This document shows, one piece after another, positions 8,217-16,526 of a stretch of DNA of 47,077 nt (the first letter of the stretch is position 1; each line of letters starts with the position of its first letter). The stretch lies in the NCBI GenBank assembly GCA_018715345.1, contig DVLT01000019.1, forward strand, positions 1 through 47,077, in the 5' to 3' direction. Both the position numbers and the translations under genes were made by a program. This DNA comes from Candidatus Onthocola gallistercoris (lineage in GTDB: Bacteria; Bacillota; Clostridia; Lachnospirales; Lachnospiraceae). The notes beneath the pieces are model-generated. The model was not told where the DNA came from. It saw only the letters and a list, made by a program, of their open reading frames with translations, and ran no database searches.

Positions 8217-9083
8217 TCAGGTATTCTTCTTTAATATATCCTGGATAAACTGTCTGGCGTAGGCGGGCAGACTTTCAAGTCTGGGGTAGACCAGATCCAC
8301 ATCCGATTCTGTACCCCCTTCTTCGATATGCAGTATTTTCACTTTTTCATTGCCCTGCACAGAACGCTCCGGCACGATGCCGATGCCCATCCCCAGCTCC
8401 GTCAGATGGAGCGTTGTCCGGGCGTCGTCATTCAGGCAGACGCAGGAAAATGGAAGGCCGTTGTCTGCAAACCACTTCCGGACGATCTTCTCCCAACGCC
8501 TGTAGACGATGAGGGGTTTCCGGGATAATGCCTCCAGGGATACGGTCTCCCCTGGCTGATCCCACTTTTCCTTCGCGCAGACAGCCACCATCGTATCCGT
8601 GTACAGCCGCCGGCAGTTCATCTTTGTGGCCGGAAAGGGACTTCGGACAATGGCCATCTGGATGATCTGGTCTTTCAGCTTTTCCAGCAGTTCGTAAGTA
8701 TCCGTTTCCGTGATCTCAAACCGGACATCCGGATGTCTGGCAGCATAATCGCATACCCAGTCCGCCGCCTGGGTACACACAAGGGAAGAAACGATCCCCA
8801 CCCGGACGGTACCGCCAGAAGCCTCCGCATGGGCCAGGACGTCTTCCCGGATGACCCGGTCCATCTCCAGAAGGGTTTTGGCCCGGTCATACAGCACCTT
8901 GCCGGCTTCGGTCAGCCGGATGGAACGGGCGCCCCGGGTAAACAGACAGCACCCCATATCCTCCTCCAGCAGCTTCATCTGAAGGCTTAAAGGGGGCTGG
9001 GACATGAACAGCTTTTTGGCGGCCCCGGAGATACTCCCCTCGTCGGCCACAGCGATAAAATATTGAAGTCTTTTGAAATCCAT
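8217..9083 (-). CDS. LysR-family transcriptional regulator
   Basis: A 288-residue LysR-type regulator: N-terminal winged helix-turn-helix (FKRLQYFIAVADEGSISGAAKKLFMSQ) and a linker helix, then a C-terminal periplasmic-binding-like effector domain (about 90-285). GTG/ATG alternatives exist at 9092 and 9089. I chose the ATG at 9083 because AGGTG is 6 bases away, giving MDFKRLQYF, the normal LysR beginning. It is divergent from the ABC exporter operon, with a 12-bp palindrome in the shared region, so it probably regulates that operon and perhaps itself. The effector is unknown. Confidence 0.9.
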   Translation of the reverse strand: MDFKRLQYFIAVADEGSISGAAKKLFMSQPPLSLQMKLLEEDMGCCLFTRGARSIRLTEAGKVLYDRAKTLLEMDRVIREDVLAHAEASGGTVRVGIVSSLVCTQAADWVCDYAARHPDVRFEITETDTYELLEKLKDQIIQMAIVRSPFPATKMNCRRLYTDTMVAVCAKEKWDQPGETVSLEALSRKPLIVYRRWEKIVRKWFADNGLPFSCVCLNDDARTTLHLTELGMGIGIVPERSVQGNEKVKILHIEEGGTESDVDLVYPRLESLPAYARQFIQDILKKNT

Positions 9084-9130
9084 CCGCATCACCTATACTC
9101 AAAAAATATAATTTCCATAGTCAAATAATA

Positions 9131-9160
9131 TTTTCTATATAGCTATATTAATGATACAAT
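9131..9160 (+). promoter_or_regulatory. promoter and palindromic operator candidate for the ABC exporter operon
   Basis: The divergent region between the LysR and ABC genes contains the perfect palindrome ATATAGCTATAT (9137-9148) and a TACAAT -10 hexamer (9155-9160). The best -35 (TTTTCT, 9131-9136, 18-base spacer) is poor, as expected for an activator-dependent promoter. The palindrome would lie between -35 and -10, so binding of the LysR protein there could also repress. Confidence 0.45.
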
Positions 9161-9201
9161 GGGTAAAGAATAATTTCAAGAAAGGAAATGAGGGGAAACC
9201 A

Positions 9202-10935
9202 TTGAAAAAACTGCTCGTATATCTGAAAGATTATAAAAAAGAAAGTATCCTCGGCCCGCTTTTCAAGATGCTGGAAGCCTCCTTTGAACTGTTTGTCCCC
9301 CTGGTCATTGCCGCCATCATCGACCACGGCATCGCCGACGGGGACCGGGGCTTTATTCTGATCCGATGCGGCATCCTGATCCTTCTTGGCATCATCGGAC
9401 TGACCTGTTCCATCACAGCCCAGTATTTTGCTGCCAAGGCGGCTGTGGGATTCACCCGCCAGGTGCGCCACGCTCTGTTTAAACATATCCAGAGTCTGTC
9501 CTATACAGAGATGGACACCATCGGCACCTCCACCCTGATCACCCGCATGACCAGTGACATGAACCAGGTACAGAACGGCCTGAATCTGACGCTCCGGCTG
9601 TTCCTGCGTTCGCCCTTTGTCGTTTTCGGCGCCATGATCATGGCCTTTACCATTGACTTTCAATCGGCCCTGATCTTTCTTGTCACGATCCCGGTCCTGT
9701 CCGTCATCGTCTTCGGCATCATGCTCATATCCATTCCTCTGTACCGGAAAGTTCAGCAGCGGCTGGATAAGGTGCTGGGCATCACCCGGGAAAACCTGAC
9801 CGGCGTCCGGGTCATCCGGGCCTTCTGCAAAGAGGATGAGGAAAAGGAAGAATTCCTGGAAAGCAACCGGCTGCTGACCCGGATCCAGAAATATGTGGGT
9901 CGGATCTCCGCCATGCTCAATCCCATGACATACATCGTCATCAATCTGGCCATCATCATCCTCATATGGACCGGAGCCATCCAGGTGGACATCGGCCATC
10001 TGACCCAGGGCCAGGTGGTGGCTCTTTACAACTACATGTCCCAGATTCTTGTGGAACTGATCAAGCTGGCCAACCTGATCATCAATATCACAAAAGCGGT
10101 GGCCTGCGGCAACCGGATCCAGTCTGTCCTGGAAATCACCACCAGCATGCCGGATACGGCCCCATCCATCCCCCAAGGTAAAAAGGACGCGCCTGCTGTC
10201 GCCTTCTGCCACGCCGGGCTGCGCTACGCCGGCGGCGGAGAGGATGCGCTGTCCGATATCGATTTCACCGTGGATCCGGGAGATACGGTGGGTATCATCG
10301 GAGGCACCGGATCGGGAAAAACTTCCCTGATCAACCTGATTCCCCGGTTCTATGACGCCACCGAAGGCACTGTCTCCATCAACGGCTGCAATGTGCGGGA
10401 TTATCCGCTGGAAAGCCTGCGCCGCAAAATCGGCGTCGTTCCCCAGAAATCCGTACTATTTCAGGGAACGATCCGGGACAATATGAAATGGGGCAAGAAG
10501 GACGCCTCCGACGAGGATATCTGGGCTGCCCTCGATATTGCCCAGGCTAAAGACGTGGTCCTTCAAAAAAAAGGCGGTCTGGACCATATTCTTGAACAGG
10601 GCGGCCGGAACCTGTCCGGCGGCCAGCGCCAGAGGCTGGCCATCGCCAGGGCCCTGGTCCGCAAACCGGAGATCCTCATACTGGACGACAGTTCTTCCGC
10701 CCTGGATTTCGCCACCGACGCAGCTCTCAGAAAAGCCATCCGTGAAATGACCGACAATATGACCGTGTTCATCGTATCCCAAAGGACTTCTTCCATCCGC
10801 CATGCTGACAAGATCATCGTTTTGGACGACGGCCGCATCGCGGGCATGGGAACCCACGAATCTTTGCTTAAAGACTGTGAAATCTACCGGGAGATCCATG
10901 AATCCCAGTTTAAAAAGGAGGCGGTGAGCGCATGA
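9202..10935 (+). CDS. heterodimeric ABC exporter, subunit A (degenerate-site subunit)
   Basis: A 577-residue half-transporter: a six-helix exporter membrane domain (about 10-310) and an ATPase domain (about 330-570). Walker A is GGTGSGKTS (about 370) and the signature LSGGQRQR (about 471). Walker B reads ILILDDSSSALD, with Asp (about D496) in place of the catalytic Glu, and the H-loop has Gln (about Q527, VSQRTSSI) in place of His. This pattern defines the degenerate nucleotide site of heterodimeric exporters such as TM287/288 and BmrCD. The start is TTG at 9202: GAGGGG lies 8 bases upstream and it gives MKKLLVYLKDYKK; the earlier ATG at 9151 has no ribosome site. Its stop overlaps the next gene. 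The exported substrate is unknown. Confidence 0.9.
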   Translation: MKKLLVYLKDYKKESILGPLFKMLEASFELFVPLVIAAIIDHGIADGDRGFILIRCGILILLGIIGLTCSITAQYFAAKAAVGFTRQVRHALFKHIQSLSYTEMDTIGTSTLITRMTSDMNQVQNGLNLTLRLFLRSPFVVFGAMIMAFTIDFQSALIFLVTIPVLSVIVFGIMLISIPLYRKVQQRLDKVLGITRENLTGVRVIRAFCKEDEEKEEFLESNRLLTRIQKYVGRISAMLNPMTYIVINLAIIILIWTGAIQVDIGHLTQGQVVALYNYMSQILVELIKLANLIINITKAVACGNRIQSVLEITTSMPDTAPSIPQGKKDAPAVAFCHAGLRYAGGGEDALSDIDFTVDPGDTVGIIGGTGSGKTSLINLIPRFYDATEGTVSINGCNVRDYPLESLRRKIGVVPQKSVLFQGTIRDNMKWGKKDASDEDIWAALDIAQAKDVVLQKKGGLDHILEQGGRNLSGGQRQRLAIARALVRKPEILILDDSSSALDFATDAALRKAIREMTDNMTVFIVSQRTSSIRHADKIIVLDDGRIAGMGTHESLLKDCEIYREIHESQFKKEAVSA

Positions 10936-12677
10936 AAAGAAAAGTGACACAGATGGATACATTAAAAAAGGTGCTGCGCTATCTGAAGGCTTACCGTTTT
11001 CTGATGGCGCTGTCCATATTGTTTGCCGCCATCACCGTGGGACTGACCCTGTATATCCCGATCCTGATCGGACAGGCCATTGACCTGATCCTCGGACCCG
11101 GACAGGTGGACTTTCCCGGCATATGGCGGCTGCTGGTTCGGGGCGGCGTGATCATCCTTATCACTGCCATCCTCCAATGGCTGATGAATATCATCAATAA
11201 CAAGATCACCTACCAGGTGATCCGGGATGTGCGCAACGAAGCCTTTGAAAAGCTCCAGATACTGCCCCTGAAATATATCGACGACAATCCTTCCGGCGAG
11301 ATCGTCAGCCGGATCATCACCGATGTGGATCAGTTCGCGGATGGTCTGCTCATCGGCTTCACCCAGCTTTTTACAGGTGTGGCCACCATCCTTGGTACCC
11401 TGATCTTCATGCTCACGCTGAATGTGCCCATCACTTTTGTCGTCGTCCTGCTGACGCCCCTGTCCCTTTTCGTGGCCCGTTTTATCGCAACGCATACATA
11501 CAGTATGTTCCGTCTCCAGTCGGAGACCCGGGCCGAACAGACCGGACTGGTGGACGAGATCATCGGCAATCAGAAGGTGGTCCAGGCCTTCTCCGTGGAA
11601 GAAGAAACACTGGATCGGTTCGATGAGATCAATGAACGGCTGGAAAAATGCTCTTTAAAGGCCATCTTCTTTTCATCCATCACCAACCCGGGAACCCGTT
11701 TTGTCAACAGCGTGGTCTACGCGGCGGTAGCCCTCACCGGCGCCCTCTTTGCGGTACAAGGATGGATCACGGTGGGCGGTCTTTCTTCCTTTTTGAATTA
11801 TGCCAACCAGTATACCAAGCCGTTCAACGATATATCCAGCGTGATCACAGAGCTTCAAAGCGCCCTGGCCTGCGCTGCCCGCATTTTTGAACTGATCGAA
11901 GAGCCGGCGCAGGCGTCGGAGGACGCCGACGCTAAAACGCTGACGGACGCTTCCGGCCAGGTGACCTTAAAAGACGTCTTTTTTGCCTACAGCAAAGACC
12001 GGCCGCTGATCGAACATCTGAACCTGGATGTGCGTTCCGGTCAGCGCATCGCCATCGTGGGACCCACCGGCTGCGGCAAGACAACCCTCATCAACCTGCT
12101 CATGCGGTTTTATGACGTGGATGCCGGCCAGATCCGGGTGGACGGCACAGACATCCGCCATATGACCCGGAAAAGCCTGAGAAGTTCCTACGGCATGGTC
12201 CTGCAGGATACATGGCTGAAAAACGGCACGATCAAAGAAAACATTGCCATGGGCCGGCCGGACGCCTCCGATGAGGAGATCATCGAAGCGGCCAAAGCGT
12301 CTTATGCGGATGGTTTTATCCGCCGGCTGCCCCAGGGCTATGATACGGTGATCTCGGAAGACGGCGGCAGCCTGTCCCAGGGGCAGAAACAGCTTCTGTG
12401 CATTTCCCGCGTCATGCTTTGTCTGCCGCCCATGCTGATCCTGGATGAGGCCACCTCCTCCATTGATACACGAACGGAAATCAAAATACAGCAGGCCTTT
12501 GGGCGGCTGATGAAGGGACGCACCAGCTTCATTGTTGCCCACCGGCTTTCCACGATCCGGGAAGCCGACGTTATCCTGGTCATGAAAGACGGCCATATCA
12601 TCGAGCAGGGCAGTCATCAGGAGCTGCTTAAACAGAACGGTTTTTACGCCACTTTGTATAACAGCCAGAATCTCTGA
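10932..12677 (+). CDS. heterodimeric ABC exporter, subunit B (catalytic-site subunit)
   Basis: A 581-residue half-transporter that partners the preceding gene, overlapping it by four bases (ATGA), which implies translational coupling. It has a membrane domain (about 20-320) and an ATPase domain with Walker A GPTGCGKTT (about 380), a variant signature LSQGQKQ (about 480), a canonical Walker B LILDEATSS (Glu present) and a canonical H-loop (FIVAHRLSTI). It thus supplies the working Walker B/H-loop, and its altered signature would face the degenerate site of subunit A. Such pairs usually export drugs, lipids or peptides. No peptide-processing domain or precursor gene was seen. Confidence 0.92.
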   Translation: MKRKVTQMDTLKKVLRYLKAYRFLMALSILFAAITVGLTLYIPILIGQAIDLILGPGQVDFPGIWRLLVRGGVIILITAILQWLMNIINNKITYQVIRDVRNEAFEKLQILPLKYIDDNPSGEIVSRIITDVDQFADGLLIGFTQLFTGVATILGTLIFMLTLNVPITFVVVLLTPLSLFVARFIATHTYSMFRLQSETRAEQTGLVDEIIGNQKVVQAFSVEEETLDRFDEINERLEKCSLKAIFFSSITNPGTRFVNSVVYAAVALTGALFAVQGWITVGGLSSFLNYANQYTKPFNDISSVITELQSALACAARIFELIEEPAQASEDADAKTLTDASGQVTLKDVFFAYSKDRPLIEHLNLDVRSGQRIAIVGPTGCGKTTLINLLMRFYDVDAGQIRVDGTDIRHMTRKSLRSSYGMVLQDTWLKNGTIKENIAMGRPDASDEEIIEAAKASYADGFIRRLPQGYDTVISEDGGSLSQGQKQLLCISRVMLCLPPMLILDEATSSIDTRTEIKIQQAFGRLMKGRTSFIVAHRLSTIREADVILVMKDGHIIEQGSHQELLKQNGFYATLYNSQNL

Positions 12678-12700
12678 AAAGATTTTCAACTGTTTTTCTG

Positions 12701-12734
12701 CTTTAATCTTTCTTTAATGTTTGAGATTTATATT
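12701..12734 (+). promoter_or_regulatory. direct-repeat operator and promoter of the PepSY/two-component unit
   Basis: Two exact CTTTAAT heptamers begin at 12701 and 12712, an 11-base period. That is the layout bound by OmpR/PhoB-type response regulators as head-to-tail dimers. A TATATT -10 candidate (12729-12734) lies 10 bases after the second repeat, as in activator-type PhoB promoters where the box replaces the -35. The adjacent response regulator at 13543 is the obvious candidate binder; this is inference. Confidence 0.5.
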
Positions 12735-12790
12735 GAATGCACAAAATAAATCACATATCCGAAAGGATTTCAGAAAGAGAGGTATTTGCC

Positions 12791-13453
12791 ATGAAAAAAC
12801 GTTATTTATTATCTGCCCTTACTGTTGTGACCATCGCCGCCCTGACCGCCTGCTCCGGCACGTCTTCCGCTGCGGGCCAAACAACAGCTGTAACGCCCAA
12901 ATATGAAAACGCCGAGTCGGCGGATACTTCCGCTGCCCAGACAACAACGCCCCAGGCAGAAAATGTATCGACCGCTGCCGCGGAATCTGCCGCTTCGGGT
13001 TCGATCACCGAGGACCAGGCCCGAGCTGCCGCTTTGGCGGACGCCGGCGTCACAGAAGACCAGGTTTCCCGTATCCGGATAAAAACGGACCGGGACGATG
13101 GCCGTGACATCTACGAAGTGGAATTCTATGTGGATCAGTCCGAATACGATTACGATATCGACATGGCCACAGGCGCTATCCTGAGCAAAGATTATGATAT
13201 CGAAAATGATTTCTTTACAGGAGATACATCCGGACAGACTTCCGGAACGATCTCCGAAGACGAGGCCATCAATATCGTTCTTCAGCGGGTATCCGGTGCC
13301 CAGGCTTCCGATGTGTGGATCAAACAGGACCGGGACGACGGCCGTCTTGTCTATGAAGGCGAACTATACTATAATAATACGGAATACGAATTTGAAATGG
13401 ATGCTTCCACCGGCGATATACTGGAATGGAGTGAAGAATCCCGCAGCCGTTGA
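12791..13453 (+). CDS. PepSY-domain lipoprotein
   Basis: A 220-residue lipoprotein: signal peptide, then lipobox LTAC with C21, then a Ser/Thr/Ala-rich linker (about 22-75) and two tandem PepSY-like units. Unit one begins at SGSITEDQARAAAL and includes the sequence KTDRDDGRDIYEVEFY. Unit two begins at SGTISEDEAINIVL and includes KQDRDDGRLVYEGELY. PepSY domains are thought to bind or inhibit extracellular proteins or peptides. In Firmicutes such genes are often found next to two-component systems, as here. The ATG at 12791 has GAGAGGT about 7 bases upstream; an earlier in-frame ATG at 12737 would destroy the signal peptide. It is followed by a strong terminator before the response regulator. 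Confidence 0.87.
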   Translation: MKKRYLLSALTVVTIAALTACSGTSSAAGQTTAVTPKYENAESADTSAAQTTTPQAENVSTAAAESAASGSITEDQARAAALADAGVTEDQVSRIRIKTDRDDGRDIYEVEFYVDQSEYDYDIDMATGAILSKDYDIENDFFTGDTSGQTSGTISEDEAINIVLQRVSGAQASDVWIKQDRDDGRLVYEGELYYNNTEYEFEMDASTGDILEWSEESRSR

Positions 13454-13461
13454 TGATCTGA

Positions 13462-13493
13462 AGCCGGCGCAGGCCATATGCGCCGGCTTTTGT
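13462..13493 (+). terminator. intrinsic terminator/attenuator between PepSY gene and two-component genes
   Basis: A perfect 10-bp GC-rich stem, AGCCGGCGCA (13462-13471) and TGCGCCGGCT (13479-13488), followed by TTTTGTTT. No separate promoter is obvious before 13543, so part of the transcripts may read through to give lower levels of the regulator genes. Confidence 0.85.
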
Positions 13494-13542
13494 TTACATA
13501 TCGGCTCAAAGGCCCCCGGGCCATTTTCTGGAGGAATGATTT

Positions 13543-14217
13543 ATGCGCATATTACTGGCTGAAGATCAGAAAGATCTGAATGAACTGCTTTCCCGCCGTC
13601 TGAAGGCGGAAAATTACACAGTGGACTCCTGCTATGACGGTGAGGCTGTACTGGACTATATGGACTGCGCCCAGTATGACGCCCTCATACTGGACATCAT
13701 GATGCCGAAAAAAGACGGCCTGGAAGTACTGAAAATACTCCGCAGCCGAAACGATCATATTCCTGTCCTCCTGCTCACAGCAAAGGACAGTATCGAGGAC
13801 CGGGTCCGGGGCCTGGACGCCGGGGCAGACGACTATCTGGTCAAGCCCTTTGCCTTTGAGGAACTAATGGCCCGTATCCGGGTCATGCTGCGCAAGCCTG
13901 CTGTAGTGAAAACCACGGTTTACAGACTGGCCGATCTGGAAGTCCACGTGGACACGATGAAAGTTTACCGGGCCGGAGAAGAAATCCATCTGTCGGGCAA
14001 GGAATTCGCCCTGCTCCGCTATATGATCCAGAATGCCGGCATCGTCCTCTCCCGCTCCCGGCTGGAGGAACATCTGTGGAATTACGACTACGCCGGCGGT
14101 TCCAACGTGATCGACGTCTATATCCGGTATCTTCGCAAAAAGATCGATTCCGGCCATGACAAAAAGCTGATCCACACCGTTCGGGGTGTCGGCTATGTAC
14201 TGAAGGAGGAAGCATGA
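13543..14217 (+). CDS. OmpR/PhoB-family response regulator
   Basis: A 224-residue response regulator. The receiver domain (1-~115) has the phospho-acceptor D51 in LILDIMMP, the acidic pair E7/D8, T79 (LLLTAKD) and K101 (LVKPF). The C-terminal winged-helix DNA-binding domain (~125-224) ends in VRGVGYVLK. Strong GGAGG site 9 bases before the ATG. The stop overlaps the kinase start (ATGA). It probably binds the CTTTAAT direct repeat at 12701-12718 upstream of the PepSY gene. The stimulus is unknown. Confidence 0.93.
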   Translation: MRILLAEDQKDLNELLSRRLKAENYTVDSCYDGEAVLDYMDCAQYDALILDIMMPKKDGLEVLKILRSRNDHIPVLLLTAKDSIEDRVRGLDAGADDYLVKPFAFEELMARIRVMLRKPAVVKTTVYRLADLEVHVDTMKVYRAGEEIHLSGKEFALLRYMIQNAGIVLSRSRLEEHLWNYDYAGGSNVIDVYIRYLRKKIDSGHDKKLIHTVRGVGYVLKEEA

Positions 14218-15569
14218 AAAAAATATCCCTGAAGATGAAACTGACCCTTCTGTATACACTACTTATGTCCGGTGTGGTCATCATCATCCTCATCCTTCTC
14301 TTTTCCCTGAGCAGCCGCCAGATCCTTTCCAGCGTCCAGTCCCGGCTGAGGAACCGGGTCTATTCGGCTTCCGATGATATCGAATATGACAGCGGACGGC
14401 TGGACTTTGATTCAGATCTTGATGATACGGAATGGGGAATCTATCTTTCCGTCTATCAGGAGGACGGCACTTATCTGTACGGGCGGACCCCGACCGGATT
14501 CTCCAACACCATGGCTTTTTCCGACAACGCTTTGCGTACCTTCCGCCAGGGAAATACCACCTATTATGTTCTAGACCTTTATACTTACGTCAAAGACTAT
14601 GGCAATGTCTATATCCGGGGCGTCGCTTCCGGAACCGACGCGGAAGAAGATATGATCATCATCCGTAACGCCGCCCTCATCCTCATGCCGCTGATGGTCC
14701 TGCTGACTGCGGCTCTCAGTTATTTCATGACCCGTTACACACTCCGGCCGGTGAGCCGGATCACGGAAACCGTGCGGCAGATCTGCCGGGAAAAGGATCT
14801 GTCCAAAAGAGTCCATCTGGGGGAAGGCAAGGATGAAATCTATCAACTGGCCCGGACATTTGACGATATGCTGGATCAGGTGGAAACGGGCATGAAACGG
14901 GAAAAACAGTTCACTTCCGACGTATCCCACGAACTGAGGACGCCTGTGTCCGCCATGATGCTCCAGTGCGAAGAACTGCTGGATGATCCGGATCTGGATG
15001 AAAAAACCCGGTCAGGAATCACCTTCCTGGATCAGAAGGTCCGCTACCTGGCCCGCATGATCTCCCAGCTTCTCATGCTTTCCCGGGCCGACCAGGGCCG
15101 GCAGAAAGTCCAGATGGAATCTGTGGATTTCAGCGAGATGACCGACATGGTCGTCCAGGAAGCCCAGGATATGGCCCAGGAACGGCAGATCCGCATCCAG
15201 GCGGATATCCGGCCAGGCATCCATATCACCGGCGACGAGACGCTTCTGATCCGCATGTGGATGAATCTTCTGGAAAACGCGGTACGCTACGGCAAGGACG
15301 GAGGCCATGTCCATGTGGGTCTGTCGGAGAAAGACGGCTTTGTCATCGGCACTGTGGAAGATGACGGTATCGGCATCGCACCGGAGGATCTGCCCCGCAT
15401 ATGGGAACGTTTTTATCAGGCAGACACCTCCCGAAGCCGTTCGGACAGCTCAGGCCTGGGACTGTCCATGGTCCGGTGGATCATAAATGCCCACCATGGA
15501 ACCATCCAGGCGGAAAGCGCGCCGGGAAAGGGAAGCCGTTTTACGTTCAAACTGCCTGTAGGAAAATAA
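14214..15569 (+). CDS. sensor histidine kinase
   Basis: A 451-residue membrane kinase paired with the preceding response regulator by a four-base overlap. Transmembrane helix 1 lies at about 10-30 and helix 2 at about 145-168, with an extracytoplasmic sensor of about 115 residues rich in Asp and Tyr between them. HAMP-like linker, then the H-box FTSDVSHELRTP with phospho-accepting H239, N-box NLLENAVRYG, G1 box DDGIGIAPEDLPRIWERFY and G2 box GLGLSMVRWI. A complete, probably active kinase. The neighbouring PepSY lipoprotein may act with its sensor domain outside the cell. It ends just before the terminator at 15573. Confidence 0.93.
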   Translation: MKKISLKMKLTLLYTLLMSGVVIIILILLFSLSSRQILSSVQSRLRNRVYSASDDIEYDSGRLDFDSDLDDTEWGIYLSVYQEDGTYLYGRTPTGFSNTMAFSDNALRTFRQGNTTYYVLDLYTYVKDYGNVYIRGVASGTDAEEDMIIIRNAALILMPLMVLLTAALSYFMTRYTLRPVSRITETVRQICREKDLSKRVHLGEGKDEIYQLARTFDDMLDQVETGMKREKQFTSDVSHELRTPVSAMMLQCEELLDDPDLDEKTRSGITFLDQKVRYLARMISQLLMLSRADQGRQKVQMESVDFSEMTDMVVQEAQDMAQERQIRIQADIRPGIHITGDETLLIRMWMNLLENAVRYGKDGGHVHVGLSEKDGFVIGTVEDDGIGIAPEDLPRIWERFYQADTSRSRSDSSGLGLSMVRWIINAHHGTIQAESAPGKGSRFTFKLPVGK

Positions 15570-15572
15570 ATA

Positions 15573-15606
15573 GGGCGGGAGATGACTGGTCTTGTCATCT
15601 CCCGCC
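15573..15606. terminator. intrinsic terminator after the histidine kinase (duplicated copy A)
   Basis: A 13-bp perfect stem GGCGGGAGATGAC / GTCATCTCCCGCC with a seven-base loop, three bases after the kinase stop codon. It is part of the 57-bp direct repeat described separately. The same hairpin follows the minor pilin gene at 16494-16526. Confidence 0.8.
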
Positions 15607-15630
15607 TTGTGGTTTTGGGTTTATGCTCTG
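15574..15630. repeat. 57-bp direct repeat flanking the HEPN/MNT cassette, copy A
   Basis: It matches 16494-16550 at 55 of 57 positions; the differences are at 15591 and 15619. The repeat contains a terminator hairpin plus the last two codons and stop of the minor pilin gene (complement of TTATGCTCTG). Copy A therefore carries a detached 3' end of a gene whose body lies 0.9 kb away. Confidence 0.9.
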
Positions 15631-15645
15631 ATACTGATTAAGTTT

Positions 15646-16074
15646 CTAGCAATCCTCGGATTCAAATTGGTTCTTGCAATACGCTTCTGCCAACTTAATA
15701 AATTCTTCTGCAGTTTCAATCTGTCGTTCCGACTCTTCCCTACTGGCCAGATAAAAATCATCATAATCACTGGCATGTCGGATTTCTTCGGCTTCCCCTA
15801 TTTTTCGTCCCATTTCTCTTGGAAAAATTCCATTTTTTACATAATCCTTATTAAAATTCCCTATTGCATCTTTGTGCCGTTTATAGGCTTTCCCTTTAAC
15901 TGCGTGAATTGCGTTTATTGCATGGAAAATAGCATAGTAGGCCCTATTATTTGCGCCTTTATATTGTTCTGCATCTATCAGTATCTGTGCAGCTTTTAAA
16001 TCCGATTTGGCCGTTTGAAGCCGATAAAAGACCAAATCTTTTCTCGTTCCTCTTTCTCCGTCAGGCCGCCCCAT
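15646..16074 (-). CDS. HEPN-domain protein (UPF0332-like), probable toxin of an MNT/HEPN module
   Basis: A 142-residue helical protein. Residues 42-52 carry the HEPN motif: R44, six residues, then H51, in NNRAYYAIFHA. This is the R-X4-6-H signature of HEPN ribonucleases and close to the UPF0332 form. HEPN proteins beside minimal nucleotidyltransferases act as RNase toxins whose activity is blocked by their partner, in studied cases by AMP-ylation. I chose the ATG at 16074 because AAGGAG lies 9 bases upstream; longer starts at 16107 and 16095 have no ribosome site. It overlaps the end of the MNT gene by 14 bases, indicating coupling. The gene is visibly more AT-rich than its neighbours, consistent with transfer. 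Confidence 0.82.
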   Translation of the reverse strand: MGRPDGERGTRKDLVFYRLQTAKSDLKAAQILIDAEQYKGANNRAYYAIFHAINAIHAVKGKAYKRHKDAIGNFNKDYVKNGIFPREMGRKIGEAEEIRHASDYDDFYLASREESERQIETAEEFIKLAEAYCKNQFESEDC

Positions 16075-16402
16075 ACAACACAACTCCTTCTTCATGGATA
16101 TTCGCATAGAATGGATAATTATCTATCCACTTTTTGAAATGGTCCTCACTTTTTGCAATGGGTTTTATGTCAATATCATGATCTAAATTAAAATCATAAG
16201 TCATATAGGAAAGCCGCTGACTATATGCTTTTATATCCGCATCCGGCAGGTCAAGCAAAATCATAATGTCCACGTCTGAATCTTTTCTAAAATCACCTCT
16301 GGCGTAAGATCCATACAAAATGACTTTACGTAAATGCGCACCATATATCTTTTTAATTTCACCAATATACTGATCCATCAGATTTTGTACATTTTGTGGC
16401 AT
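16061..16402 (-). CDS. minimal nucleotidyltransferase (MNT), probable antitoxin to the HEPN protein
   Basis: A 113-residue nucleotidyltransferase-fold protein with the family signature GSYARGDFRKDSDVDI. Active-site residues are G31-S32 and the metal-binding D43 and D45, with a third carboxylate among D74-D78 (LDHDIDI). MNT proteins of this type neutralise HEPN toxins, in characterised pairs by transferring AMP to the toxin. The ATG at 16402 has GGAGG 7 bases upstream, preferred over a TTG at 16420. It is first in the two-gene operon, with a consensus promoter upstream. The antitoxin-first order and overlap with the toxin gene fit a type VII toxin-antitoxin arrangement. Confidence 0.85.
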   Translation of the reverse strand: MPQNVQNLMDQYIGEIKKIYGAHLRKVILYGSYARGDFRKDSDVDIMILLDLPDADIKAYSQRLSYMTYDFNLDHDIDIKPIAKSEDHFKKWIDNYPFYANIHEEGVVLYGAA

Positions 16403-16433
16403 ACTACGGCCTCCTTCCAATTTTATTTATTTT

Positions 16434-16463
16434 ATTATACCGCTCTATGCTCTATTCTCACAA
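16434..16463 (-). promoter_or_regulatory. promoter of the MNT/HEPN operon
   Basis: On the minus strand TTGTGA (16458-16463), an 18-base spacer and a perfect TATAAT (16434-16439), 32 bases before the MNT start codon. The promoter lies inside the segment bounded by the direct repeats, so the cassette carries its own promoter. Confidence 0.65.
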
Positions 16464-16493
16464 CCTGATTTTTTAAAATTCAAATAAAAATGA

Positions 16494-16526
16494 GGCGGGA
16501 GATGACTGGTTTTGTCATCTCCCGCC
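16494..16526 (-). terminator. terminator of the pilus operon
   Basis: The same 13-bp stem as at 15573-15606. Read on the minus strand it follows the minor pilin stop codon by about 15 bases and is succeeded by TCATTTTTATTTG, a usable U-tract. Confidence 0.8.

Noticed and set aside
9148-10212. A 354-codon minus-strand open frame opposite the ABC exporter
   Set aside because: Asp/Gly/His-rich shadow typical of the complement of membrane-protein codons; no start context.
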